Source: Actinomycetales bacterium (GTDB lineage: Bacteria; Actinomycetota; Actinomycetes; Actinomycetales; Microbacteriaceae). Taken from it: a DNA stretch of 6,689 nucleotides. The notes under the pieces are model-generated. The model saw nothing but the letters and a program-made list of their open reading frames with translations. It had not been told where the DNA came from and ran no database searches. The stretch lies in assembly GCA_028868555.1 (NCBI GenBank), contig JAGWUG010000050.1:1-6689 (forward strand), written 5' to 3'. Within the stretch, counting starts at the first letter, position 1. Each line of letters opens with the position of its first letter. The position numbers were made by a program, and so were the translations under genes. This document shows, one piece after another, positions 1 to 6,338 of the stretch.

Positions 1-849
1 CCCGAGCAGGTTTGGGCCGCCAACGGTTCAAACGAAGTCCTTCAGCACATCTTCCAGGCTTTTGGTGGCCCTGGTCGCTCGGCCATGGGTTTCACACCTA
101 CCTACTCCATGTACCCACTCATCTCCGAGGGCACCGGTACTCGCTACATCGCCATTGAGCGCGGGCCTCGCTTTGAACTAACCCCAGAACTCGTGGCAGA
201 CGCCATTACTGAGCACAAGCCAAACATCATCATGCTTTGTGCGCCCAACAACCCAACCGGAACTCCGCTGTCGCTGGAGTGCATCGACGCAGCCTATGAA
301 GCGGCACACGTCTACGGCGGCATCGTTGTGGTTGACGAGGCCTACGCCGAGTTCGCGCACGACACTTCTGTCACGGCGATCAACCTCCTAGACGGGCGCC
401 CTAACCTTTTGGTTAGCCGCACCATGAGCAAGGCCTTCGCCTTCGCTGGGGCGCGCGTTGGCTACCTACTGGCAGACCCAGCTGTCATCGATGCACTCCG
501 CTTGGTGCGCCTGCCCTATCACCTGAGCGCTTTCACTCAGGCCGCGGCCGAGGGTGCGCTTGCCCACTCGGACGCCCTGCTGGCCAATGTTGACGACATC
601 AGGGTTCAGCGCGACCGCATCGTGGATGAACTCCGCGAAATGGGTCTAGACGTCTACGATTCGGACAGCAACTTCGTTCTCTTTGGTGGGCTTGAAGACA
701 ACGATTCGGTCTGGAAGGCTCTCCTCGAGCGCGATGTTTTGATTCGCAACGTGGGCATTCCGGGCACCCTTCGCGTAACCGCGGGAACGGTTGCGGAAAC
801 CACAGCGTTCCTCGCCGCCATGCGCGAGGTTCTTGCCCAGGGTAAGTAA
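1..849 (+). CDS. hisC: Histidinol-phosphate aminotransferase, 5'-truncated by window edge
   Basis: This PLP-dependent fold-type I aminotransferase converts imidazole-acetol phosphate plus glutamate to histidinol phosphate in the cytoplasm. The frame is open from base 1 and ends at TAA 847-849, giving 282 residues; the family is usually about 350-370, so roughly 70-90 N-terminal residues lie outside the window. Visible motifs, numbered from base 1, are ANGSNE (7-12) for cofactor phosphate binding, NNPTG (from 83), the DEAYAEF segment whose Asp (112) contacts the PLP ring, and SKAFAFAGARVGY with the Schiff-base lysine at 144 and an Arg at 152. The C-terminal LRVTAGT carries the substrate-carboxylate Arg (258). 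The closest alternative is an aromatic aminotransferase of the Pat type, which is HisC-like in sequence. The hisB-hisH-hisA genes directly downstream favour hisC. The ATG at 85 is internal, because conserved residues precede it. Confidence 0.93.
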   Translation, partial: PEQVWAANGSNEVLQHIFQAFGGPGRSAMGFTPTYSMYPLISEGTGTRYIAIERGPRFELTPELVADAITEHKPNIIMLCAPNNPTGTPLSLECIDAAYEAAHVYGGIVVVDEAYAEFAHDTSVTAINLLDGRPNLLVSRTMSKAFAFAGARVGYLLADPAVIDALRLVRLPYHLSAFTQAAAEGALAHSDALLANVDDIRVQRDRIVDELREMGLDVYDSDSNFVLFGGLEDNDSVWKALLERDVLIRNVGIPGTLRVTAGTVAETTAFLAAMREVLAQGK

Positions 850-885
850 GCGTAACCCGCCCGCTCGCTCTAGCTTCGCCTCAGG

Positions 886-891
886 TAAAAT
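886..891 (+). promoter_or_regulatory. Possible -10 element in the hisC-hisB gap
   Basis: TAAAAT matches the -10 consensus TATAAT at five of six positions and lies in the only sizeable gap (850-936) of the his cluster. I see no convincing -35 hexamer at 16-19 bases upstream; that stretch is C/G-rich. If real, transcription would start near 898, giving a leader of about 40 bases before hisB. That leader opens with a small hairpin: AGCGCC 898-903 pairs with GGTGCT 908-913, including one G-U pair. It could give hisB-hisH-hisA a promoter separate from hisC, but read-through from hisC is equally possible. Confidence 0.33.
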
Positions 892-923
892 AGACCAAGC
901 GCCAGTTGGTGCTAGCTCCCACG

Positions 924-936
924 AAAGGTCTAGACC
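924..936 (+). promoter_or_regulatory. hisB ribosome-binding site overlapping a perfect palindrome
   Basis: AAAGG at 924-928 is the Shine-Dalgarno candidate, 8 bases before the GTG start at 937. Its last two bases begin the perfect 10-base palindrome GGTCTAGACC (927-936), which abuts the start codon. The site supports the chosen GTG. Whether the palindrome has a role, such as protein binding or local folding that limits initiation, is unknown. Confidence 0.5.
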
Positions 937-1536
937 GTGAGTCGTACCGCAGCGCTGAGCCGCAAAACCAGTGAGTCCGCAATCGAGTTGAGCATCAACC
1001 TTGACGGAACCGGCAAGTCCGAGATCAGCACCACCGTGCCATTCTTCGACCACCTGCTCACCGCCTTTGCAAAGCACTCTCTGGTTGATCTCACCGTCAA
1101 GGCTTCCGGCGACACCCACATCGATGTGCACCACACCGTTGAGGACACCGCTATCGTTCTGGGCCAGGCCATCAAGCAGGCTCTCGGCGACAAGTCGGGC
1201 ATTGGTCGCTACGGCGACGCCACCGTTCCATTGGATGACGCACTTGTGCGCGCCGTGGTTGATGTTTCGGGTCGCCCATACCTGGTTCACAAGGGCGAGC
1301 CTGCCGGCTTCGAGCTGCACCTCATCGGTGGACACTTCACCGGAAGCATGGTGCGTCACGTTTTTGAGGCAATCGCCTACAACGCGGGTCTGACCGTGCA
1401 CGTAACCGTACTCGATGGCCGAGACCCTCACCACATTGCCGAGACCGAGATCAAGGCCTTCGCTCGCGCCTTCCGCAAGGCAGTTGAGCCAGACTCTCGC
1501 GTGGTTGGAATTCCAAGCACCAAGGGCGCCCTGTGA
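937..1536 (+). CDS. hisB: Imidazoleglycerol-phosphate dehydratase
   Basis: The enzyme dehydrates imidazole-glycerol phosphate to imidazole-acetol phosphate, the HisC substrate. It is the monofunctional form, with no histidinol-phosphatase domain, and its 199 residues match the usual length of about 200. Visible features are the N-terminal [21 protein letters not shown] segment split around residues 26-46, the first manganese-binding motif HHTVED (65-70), [14 protein letters not shown] in the middle, a second metal motif DPHHIAE with His165, His166 and Glu169, and a conserved C-terminal STKGAL. The internal repeat of the HHxxE motif is typical of the two-fold pseudo-symmetric fold. The GTG at 937 is chosen for its AAAGG site and because the N-terminus matches actinobacterial HisB. 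Its TGA stop overlaps the GTG start of hisH by four bases (GTGA), so the two are probably translationally coupled. Confidence 0.97.
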   Translation: MSRTAALSRKTSESAIELSINLDGTGKSEISTTVPFFDHLLTAFAKHSLVDLTVKASGDTHIDVHHTVEDTAIVLGQAIKQALGDKSGIGRYGDATVPLDDALVRAVVDVSGRPYLVHKGEPAGFELHLIGGHFTGSMVRHVFEAIAYNAGLTVHVTVLDGRDPHHIAETEIKAFARAFRKAVEPDSRVVGIPSTKGAL

Positions 1537-2165
1537 CCCCACCTCGCGTGGTAGTTCTCGACTACGGTTCGGGCAACGTCCACTCGGTAGCCAAGGCCGT
1601 TTCGGTGGCCGGTGCAGAGGTTGAACTAACCGCAGATCCAACCGCCATCCAGGCCGCCGACGGCCTCATCGTGCCCGGTGTAGGTGCATTCGCAGCCGTA
1701 ATGGAGCAGCTTGCCAAAGTAAACGGTGCACGCCTCATCGAGCAGCGCCTCATCGCCGGCAAGCCTGTCCTCGGCATCTGCGTAGGTCAGCAGGTGCTCT
1801 TCGAGCAGGGTGTTGAGCACGGAGTCGAGACCGAAGGCCTTGGCCAGTGGCCAGGCGTGGTTGAACTCCTAGATGCACCGATGCTTCCACACATGGGATG
1901 GAACACCGTCGAGGCCCCGTCAGACTCCGTCCTGTTCGACGGCATCGGTGACGAGCGTTTCTATTTCGTCCACTCCTACGGGGTGAAGCACTTCCCGCCA
2001 CTAGGTGGGGGAGCATTCGCACCTCCAAAGATCACCTGGGGCAACTACGGCGGACCATTCGTGGCTGCGGTGGAGAACGGCCCTCTCATGTCTACCCAGT
2101 TCCACCCAGAGAAGTCGGGTCAGGCGGGAATCCGCCTGCTCACCAACTGGGTAAACAGCTTTTAG
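1533..2165 (+). CDS. hisH: Imidazole glycerol phosphate synthase, glutaminase subunit HisH
   Basis: This class I glutamine amidotransferase hydrolyses glutamine and channels ammonia to HisF, which forms imidazole-glycerol phosphate and AICAR from PRFAR. It has 210 residues, normal for the family. The N-terminal [11 protein letters not shown] segment and the PGVGAF oxyanion/glutamine-binding loop are present. The catalytic triad is complete: Cys83 in GICVGQQ, and His191 and Glu193 in [17 protein letters not shown] is also typical. The start is GTG at 1533, inside the end of hisB (GTGA overlap), so initiation probably relies on ribosomes finishing hisB. The gene ends in TAG, 19 bases before hisA. 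Its obligate partner hisF is not in this window and must be elsewhere in the genome if the pathway is complete. Confidence 0.97.
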   Translation: MTPPRVVVLDYGSGNVHSVAKAVSVAGAEVELTADPTAIQAADGLIVPGVGAFAAVMEQLAKVNGARLIEQRLIAGKPVLGICVGQQVLFEQGVEHGVETEGLGQWPGVVELLDAPMLPHMGWNTVEAPSDSVLFDGIGDERFYFVHSYGVKHFPPLGGGAFAPPKITWGNYGGPFVAAVENGPLMSTQFHPEKSGQAGIRLLTNWVNSF

Positions 2166-2184
2166 CGAAAGGCAAGCACCACCA

Positions 2185-2919
2185 ATGAGCAAGTACCTCG
2201 AACTCCTCCCGGCAGTAGACGTTGCCGATGGCAAGGCCGTGCGCCTGACCCAGGGCGAAGCCGGCAGCGAAACCGACTACGGTGACCCGCTTGAGGCAGC
2301 ACAGCAGTGGATCAACGCAGGTGCAGAGTGGATTCACCTAGTTGACCTGGATGCAGCCTTCGGTCGCGGCAACAACCGCGACGTAATCACCCGTGTCGTC
2401 AACGCCTCTACCGGCGTCAAGATTGAGCTCTCCGGCGGTATCCGCGACGATGCCTCGCTCGAGGCTGCCCTCGAGGCAGGTGCCACCCGCGTCAACCTGG
2501 GAACCGCAGCACTCGAAGACCCAGAGTGGACCGAGCGCGTCATTGCCAAGCACGGCGACAAGATTGCCGTTGGCCTGGATGTGCGCGGAACCACACTTGC
2601 CGCACGCGGCTGGACCAAGGAGGGCGGTGACCTCTGGGAGGTTCTCGCTCGTCTGGAAGCCGCAGGTTGCGCCCGCTACGTGGTGACCGATGTCACCAAG
2701 GACGGCACTCTGCGTGGCCCAAACCTCGAGCTCCTCAAGCAGGTCATGGAGAAGACCTCCAAGCCTGTCGTTGCATCCGGAGGCATCAGCAGCCTGCAGG
2801 ACATTGCAGACCTTTACGCTCTGGTTGAGCTAGGACTAGAGGGCGCAATCCTGGGCAAGAGCCTTTACGCTGGTCGCTTCACCCTGGAAGAGGCGCTCGC
2901 CGTAGCCAGCGGCAAGTAG
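2185..2919 (+). CDS. hisA: ProFAR isomerase HisA, PriA type (possibly bifunctional HisA/TrpF)
   Basis: This TIM-barrel isomerase converts ProFAR to PRFAR. Actinobacterial orthologues (PriA) often also isomerise phosphoribosyl-anthranilate for tryptophan synthesis, replacing TrpF. The 244 residues open with [15 protein letters not shown]. Asp12 and Asp173 (in TKDGT) match the catalytic pair Asp11/Asp175 of Mycobacterium tuberculosis PriA. Arg20, Asp132 in GLDV, Arg141 and Trp143 in ARGW correspond to Arg19, Asp130, Arg143 and Trp145 there. Arg143 and Trp145 are linked to dual substrate use, so bifunctionality is plausible but not shown. The loop between GLDV and ARGW is about four residues shorter than in M. 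tuberculosis PriA. The likely ribosome-binding site is GAAAGG (2167-2172), 12 bases from ATG, somewhat far. No closer start fits the conserved N-terminus. Confidence 0.95.
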   Translation: MSKYLELLPAVDVADGKAVRLTQGEAGSETDYGDPLEAAQQWINAGAEWIHLVDLDAAFGRGNNRDVITRVVNASTGVKIELSGGIRDDASLEAALEAGATRVNLGTAALEDPEWTERVIAKHGDKIAVGLDVRGTTLAARGWTKEGGDLWEVLARLEAAGCARYVVTDVTKDGTLRGPNLELLKQVMEKTSKPVVASGGISSLQDIADLYALVELGLEGAILGKSLYAGRFTLEEALAVASGK

Positions 2920-2940
2920 CCAAAACTTCAAAGCCCACCG

Positions 2941-3717
2941 ATGTCTCACGACTACCAGCACATCAATCCGGATCGGTTCGCCGACTCGGCTGGTGTGCCC
3001 TGGGAGGGGAGGCACTTTGAGGCCAACCCGTGGTCTGGTGACGATGGCTCGGCCAACCCGGCACTGCTGGAGGCGTTGACCCAGTTCCGCACCGGCGACG
3101 CCACAGCGCATCATGTGCACGCCGTGCTGCGTGACTCACGTCTGCTGGTTCCACTGGTTGCCAACCTCGGCGAAGCCGGAGAGGGTGCTCACGGTCAGAC
3201 CGTGGACAAGTCCGCAGATCTCTCAATCGTCTCGGTCTCGAGCCCAGATGGCCAGACCGCACTCCCGGTTTTCAGTTCCGTGGCAGCGATGAGCGTTTGG
3301 AATGCTGCAGCCAGGCCAGTGCCAATCGAGACCGCGCGCGTGGCGCTTGCCGCCGCGTCGGAGAACAACGGCCGCATCATTCTTGATCCGGGAAGCGAGA
3401 CCGAATTTGTGGTTCGCCGAACCGCATTCCGATCCCTGGCAGATGCCAGCCCATGGGTGCACCCGAGCCTGGATGCCACCGTCAAGGCGGCATTTGCATC
3501 GGTGATTGATTCCGAACCCGCGGTGGAAAACTTTGCCATCCAAAACGGTGACCCGCAGTCACGTTTAGCCGGCCCAGAGGTGCTGGTGTACCTAAAGCTG
3601 ACCCCGGGTCTCAGTGCTGCAGAACTGCAGGAGCTGCTCGGCCGACTCACCGCCGGTTGGGCAGCTAACGCTGCAATCGCCGCAGGCGTTGACTCGCTCG
3701 GAATCAAGCTGGTCTAG
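2941..3717 (+). CDS. SseB family protein
   Basis: This is a 258-residue protein resembling the SseB family (PF07179), common in actinobacteria; its biochemical role is not established. It has no signal peptide or membrane segment and is probably cytoplasmic. Recognisable elements are WEGRHFEANPWSGDDG (21-36), the LPVFSS core (108-113) followed by a Trp and ARPVP, and an ILDPGSETEF segment (Asp149-Pro150). A C-terminal part (about 205-258) ends EVLVYLKL...SLGIKLV. The name comes from an E. coli gene once linked to serine sensitivity and is not evidence of function here. It lies 21 bases after hisA with no terminator between and only a weak ribosome-binding region, so it is probably co-transcribed with the his genes. 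The next gene starts two bases after its TAG stop. Confidence 0.8.
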   Translation: MSHDYQHINPDRFADSAGVPWEGRHFEANPWSGDDGSANPALLEALTQFRTGDATAHHVHAVLRDSRLLVPLVANLGEAGEGAHGQTVDKSADLSIVSVSSPDGQTALPVFSSVAAMSVWNAAARPVPIETARVALAAASENNGRIILDPGSETEFVVRRTAFRSLADASPWVHPSLDATVKAAFASVIDSEPAVENFAIQNGDPQSRLAGPEVLVYLKLTPGLSAAELQELLGRLTAGWAANAAIAAGVDSLGIKLV

Positions 3718-3719
3718 CC

Positions 3720-4499
3720 GTGGACTTGCCGGTCTATTCAATCTCCAAGCCGTTCTTGGCTCAGGCCGTGCTCCAGTTGGGATTGCCGCTTGATGCCAGC
3801 ATCGGCGAGTTCGTGTCTAATCTGGCTCCAATCTATGCCGGTCGCAGCATCGGTGCGCTGCTAAACCACACCTCCGGACTGGACGACTACAGCCAACTTC
3901 CCGAGTATGGCGCAGCTGTGGCAAACCTCGAGAGCGCGTGGAGTCGTGAGGAGCTCCTGGAGCGCAGTCTCGCACTACCGCACGCGAACGAAGGCTTCCG
4001 CTACTCCAACATCGGCTACCTGCTGCTGCGCATGGCGGTCGAGCGGGCCACCGGTCTTAGCTACTTTGACTCGCTTCAGAAACTGGTCTTCGACCCGCTC
4101 GCAATCACCGGGCACCTGGAGTGGGAACAACCCACCGATGCCGTTCCCGGCTACGACCCGAAGTGGGTCTACTCAGGCACCTTCCTGGAGGGTGATGCCA
4201 ACGTCGCGGAGTCCTTTGGGTTGCTAATCGACTGGCGTGCCGCAACCATCGGGCTCAACGTGGGCCTGACCCCTGTGCCCTACCCAAACACCGGTTTCGA
4301 CGAGCCCGGCTATGGCTTTGGAACCATGAATGACGGCAATCCCGTGCGTTTGGTTGGTCACGGCGGCGGGGGACCGGGCTGGGGTTTGATGGTTCTCATG
4401 AACGTGGCAACCGGTGAGGTGGCCTTTGAGGCCGGCATCGACGAGGTCTGGAATCAGACCGAAGCCATTGGGCGACTTCGAGAACAGCTCGGCGCCTAG
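3720..4499 (+). CDS. Short beta-lactamase-fold serine hydrolase
   Basis: This 259-residue protein resembles the beta-lactamase/esterase family (PF00144; class C beta-lactamases, DD-peptidases, esterases). The catalytic motifs are all present: SISK with nucleophile Ser8 and Lys11, YSN at 95-97, and HGG at 214-216 in place of the HTG/KTG box. LLNHTSGLDDY and FRYSNIGYLLL are also characteristic. Relatives usually have about 40-60 residues before the SxxK motif, forming the first strands of the central sheet; here there are seven. The frame cannot start earlier: an in-frame TGA at 3690-3692 is followed by no start codon until GTG 3720. There is no signal peptide, so the product should be cytoplasmic, unlike penicillin-binding proteins. 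The GTG lies two bases after the SseB stop without a clear ribosome-binding site, implying coupling. The substrate is unknown. Confidence 0.78.
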   Translation: MDLPVYSISKPFLAQAVLQLGLPLDASIGEFVSNLAPIYAGRSIGALLNHTSGLDDYSQLPEYGAAVANLESAWSREELLERSLALPHANEGFRYSNIGYLLLRMAVERATGLSYFDSLQKLVFDPLAITGHLEWEQPTDAVPGYDPKWVYSGTFLEGDANVAESFGLLIDWRAATIGLNVGLTPVPYPNTGFDEPGYGFGTMNDGNPVRLVGHGGGGPGWGLMVLMNVATGEVAFEAGIDEVWNQTEAIGRLREQLGA

Positions 4500-4515
4500 C
4501 GAAGAGTTAGGCGCT
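4491..4515. terminator. Hairpin between two convergent genes, possible bidirectional terminator
   Basis: GCGCCTA (4492-4498) is the exact reverse complement of TAGGCGC (4508-4514), with a 9-base loop. G-U pairs at each end (4491/4515 and 4499/4507) can lengthen the stem to nine pairs on the + strand. It spans the stop codons of the serine hydrolase (TAG 4497-4499) and the minus-strand DUF1844 gene (TAA at 4517-4515). Neither side has a T tract, so it is an imperfect intrinsic terminator. TTAGGCG is repeated at 4507-4513 and 4515-4521, giving the upstream arm a weaker alternative partner. Confidence 0.45.
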
Positions 4516-4865
4516 TAGGCGACTGGTCCGGTGTACTTCTCGCCCGGGCCGCTTCCCGGAGCGTCCTTGACGGTGCTCTCCTCGCGGAAAGCCAACTGAA
4601 CTTCGCGAAGTGCGTTGCGCCAGATTCGAGCGTGCTGGTCACCCATGTATGGGGCAGTCGCGGTGAGCATGCCGGCGGCGGCATCAATGTACTTGCGGGC
4701 CTCGTCCAGATCTGCTGGGCGGCCGTCCTCGGAAAGTCCACAGTGCACAGCGGCTAGATTCAGCAGCTCCACGAAGTAGCGGCCAACCACCTCGACGGCT
4801 GGAATGTCCGCCAGGTCGGTGATCTGGTCGAATACAGAATCGGAGTGGTCGTGCTGTTCAGACAT
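4515..4865 (-). CDS. DUF1844 family protein
   Basis: This is a 116-residue, probably cytoplasmic protein resembling DUF1844 (PF08899), small actinobacterial proteins of unknown function often found next to infC. An acidic, His-rich N-terminus (1-17) leads into LADIPAVEV (18-26). A mostly helical middle contains LDEARKYIDAAAGML, then a LQLAFRE-like element (VQLAFREES), and a family-typical C-terminal tail rich in Pro/Gly with GEKYTGPV (108-115). The start ATG is complementary to 4863-4865; I see no strong ribosome-binding site ahead of it. The gene is divergent from infC across about 227 bases and convergent with the serine hydrolase. The frame agrees with the family over its full length, so it looks intact. 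Confidence 0.85.
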   Translation of the reverse strand: MSEQHDHSDSVFDQITDLADIPAVEVVGRYFVELLNLAAVHCGLSEDGRPADLDEARKYIDAAAGMLTATAPYMGDQHARIWRNALREVQLAFREESTVKDAPGSGPGEKYTGPVA

Positions 4866-4898
4866 CGGTGTGCATTCTGCCGCGCAAAAAACGGGGAC

Positions 4899-4928
4899 TT
4901 TACTCTCTCGGACTAACCCTGATAGACT
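4899..4928 (+). promoter_or_regulatory. Promoter candidate for the infC-rpmI-rplT operon
   Basis: TTTACT (4899-4904, four of six to TTGACA) and TAGACT (4923-4928, four of six to TATAAT, fitting TAnnnT) are 18 bases apart. A TGn extended -10 (TGA, 4920-4922) immediately precedes TAGACT. Transcription would start near A4934 or G4936, just ahead of a strong hairpin. The position, in the divergent gap before a ribosomal operon, suits a housekeeping sigma factor promoter. Confidence 0.6.
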
Positions 4929-4933
4929 AACCC

Positions 4934-5092
4934 ACGGCTCCGAGGCATGCCTCGGTCAGAAGTGGATTCAGTTCCCACCCGCGTTCATCGCTCCAAATGA
5001 TGGCCGGGTTGCCCAAGAACTTACAGTTCTGTGCGTTTATCGGCACCTTTGCCCATGGACGTGGCCACTTTCGTCACGTCATAGGAGCAACA
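4934..5092 (+). promoter_or_regulatory. Structured 5' leader of infC
   Basis: The stretch of about 157 bases between the promoter and infC holds several inverted repeats. A perfect 16-base palindrome CCGAGGCATGCCTCGG lies at 4940-4955. GTGG (4962-4965) can pair with CCAC (4975-4978). AGAAC/GTTCT (5016-5020/5026-5030) has a 5-base loop. GACGTG/CACGTC (5058-5063/5075-5080) has an 11-base loop and abuts the TAGGAG ribosome-binding site; GTGGCCAC (5061-5068) competes with this last stem. In Firmicutes and Gammaproteobacteria the infC operon is repressed by L20 through its mRNA. A comparable control here is inference only, and I did not recognise a named leader family. Confidence 0.5.

Positions 5093-5095
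<3 letters not shown>
5082..5095 (+). promoter_or_regulatory. infC ribosome-binding site and ATC initiation codon
   Basis: TAGGAG (5082-5087) is followed after 5 bases by ATC (5093-5095), which begins ATC-AGC-GAT-CCA, the [12 protein letters not shown]-terminus of IF3. The core matches the TAGGAG sites of rpmI and rplT. No ATG, GTG or TTG lies at this spacing. infC is the classic gene using a rare AUU/AUC-type start, which lets IF3 itself restrict its own synthesis. Confidence 0.8.
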
Positions 5096-5713
<618 letters not shown>

Positions 5714-5722
5714 GAGAAAGCA

Positions 5723-5917
5723 ATGCCAAAGCAGAAGACTCACTCTGGCGCTAAGAAGCGTTTCCGCTTCACCGGTAGCGGCAAGTTGATGAAGGAACAG
5801 ATCAACATGCGCCACAACATGGAGCACAAGTCCAGCCGTCGTACCCGTCGCCTGAACCAGGACCAGCTGGTCTCTGCAGCCGACTTCAAGACCATCAAGA
5901 AGCAGCTCGGCCGCTAG
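5723..5917 (+). CDS. rpmI: 50S ribosomal protein L35
   Basis: This is a small basic 64-residue protein of the large ribosomal subunit. The [14 protein letters not shown] start, the FTGSGKL segment and a C-terminal [10 protein letters not shown] are diagnostic. The ribosome-binding site AGGAG (5712-5716) overlaps the infC stop and lies 6 bases before ATG. It sits between infC and rplT, the conserved bacterial order, 9 bases after infC. The residue at the usual Lys/Arg-rich centre ([10 protein letters not shown]) is intact. Nothing is odd. Confidence 0.98.
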   Translation: MPKQKTHSGAKKRFRFTGSGKLMKEQINMRHNMEHKSSRRTRRLNQDQLVSAADFKTIKKQLGR

Positions 5918-5948
5918 TCGGTCAGCCCAATAACTTAGGAGCAGAAAA

Positions 5949-6332
5949 ATGGCACGTGTCAAAAATGCTGTAAACGCCGTCAAGAAGCGTCGCGTTGTTC
6001 TCGAGCGCGCAAAGGGTTACCGTGGTCAGCGTTCGCGTCTGTACCGTATGGCCAAGCAGCAGATGCTGCACTCGCTGGTCTACGCATACAACGACCGCCG
6101 CGACCGCAAGAGCAACTTCCGTCGTCTGTGGATCCAGCGCATCAACGCAGCTGCCCGCGCCAACGGCATGACCTACAACCGCTTCATCCAGGGACTGAAC
6201 CTGGCTGGAATCGTAGTTGACCGTCGCATCCTGGCTGACATGGCCATCAACGACGCCGCTACCTTCAGCAAGCTGGTTGCTAGCGCTAAGGCTGCTCTGC
6301 CTGCAGACACCTCGGCCCCAAAGGCTAACTAG
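5949..6332 (+). CDS. rplT: 50S ribosomal protein L20
   Basis: L20 binds 23S rRNA early in 50S assembly; in E. coli and Bacillus subtilis it also represses its own operon. The 127-residue protein starts MARVKNAV and carries the RNA-binding helical N-terminus [12 protein letters not shown], then [26 protein letters not shown] and YNRFIQGL. A short tail rich in Ala/Pro/Lys (about 116-127) extends beyond the usual core. AGGAG (5937-5941) lies 7 bases before ATG, 31 bases after rpmI. The gene ends at TAG 6330-6332, 6 bases before the methyltransferase ATG, with no terminator between them. Confidence 0.98.
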   Translation: MARVKNAVNAVKKRRVVLERAKGYRGQRSRLYRMAKQQMLHSLVYAYNDRRDRKSNFRRLWIQRINAAARANGMTYNRFIQGLNLAGIVVDRRILADMAINDAATFSKLVASAKAALPADTSAPKAN

Positions 6333-6338
6333 TTTCAA

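Noticed and set aside
646..1641. Long minus-strand open frame (331 codons) opposite hisC, hisB and hisH
   Set aside because: It runs across three well-supported genes on the other strand and shows no recognisable family. Long antisense frames arise from codon bias in GC-rich DNA.
3195..3707. Minus-strand open frame of 170 codons inside the SseB-family gene
   Set aside because: Its residues look like the composition shadow of the sense gene (Ala/Ser/Thr/Arg-rich), with no motif or ribosome-binding site.
5011..5040. AGAAC/GTTCT stem in the infC leader as a transcription terminator or attenuator
   Set aside because: Only five pairs, AT-rich, and the following bases (GTGCGTTTAT) lack a T tract directly after the stem. 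It is kept only as part of the leader structure.
4997..5092. In-frame ATG-initiated N-terminal extension of infC (32 residues)
   Set aside because: No ribosome-binding site at that ATG, residues unlike IF3, and the region folds as an RNA leader. TAGGAG plus ATC 5093 fits the conserved N-terminus far better.
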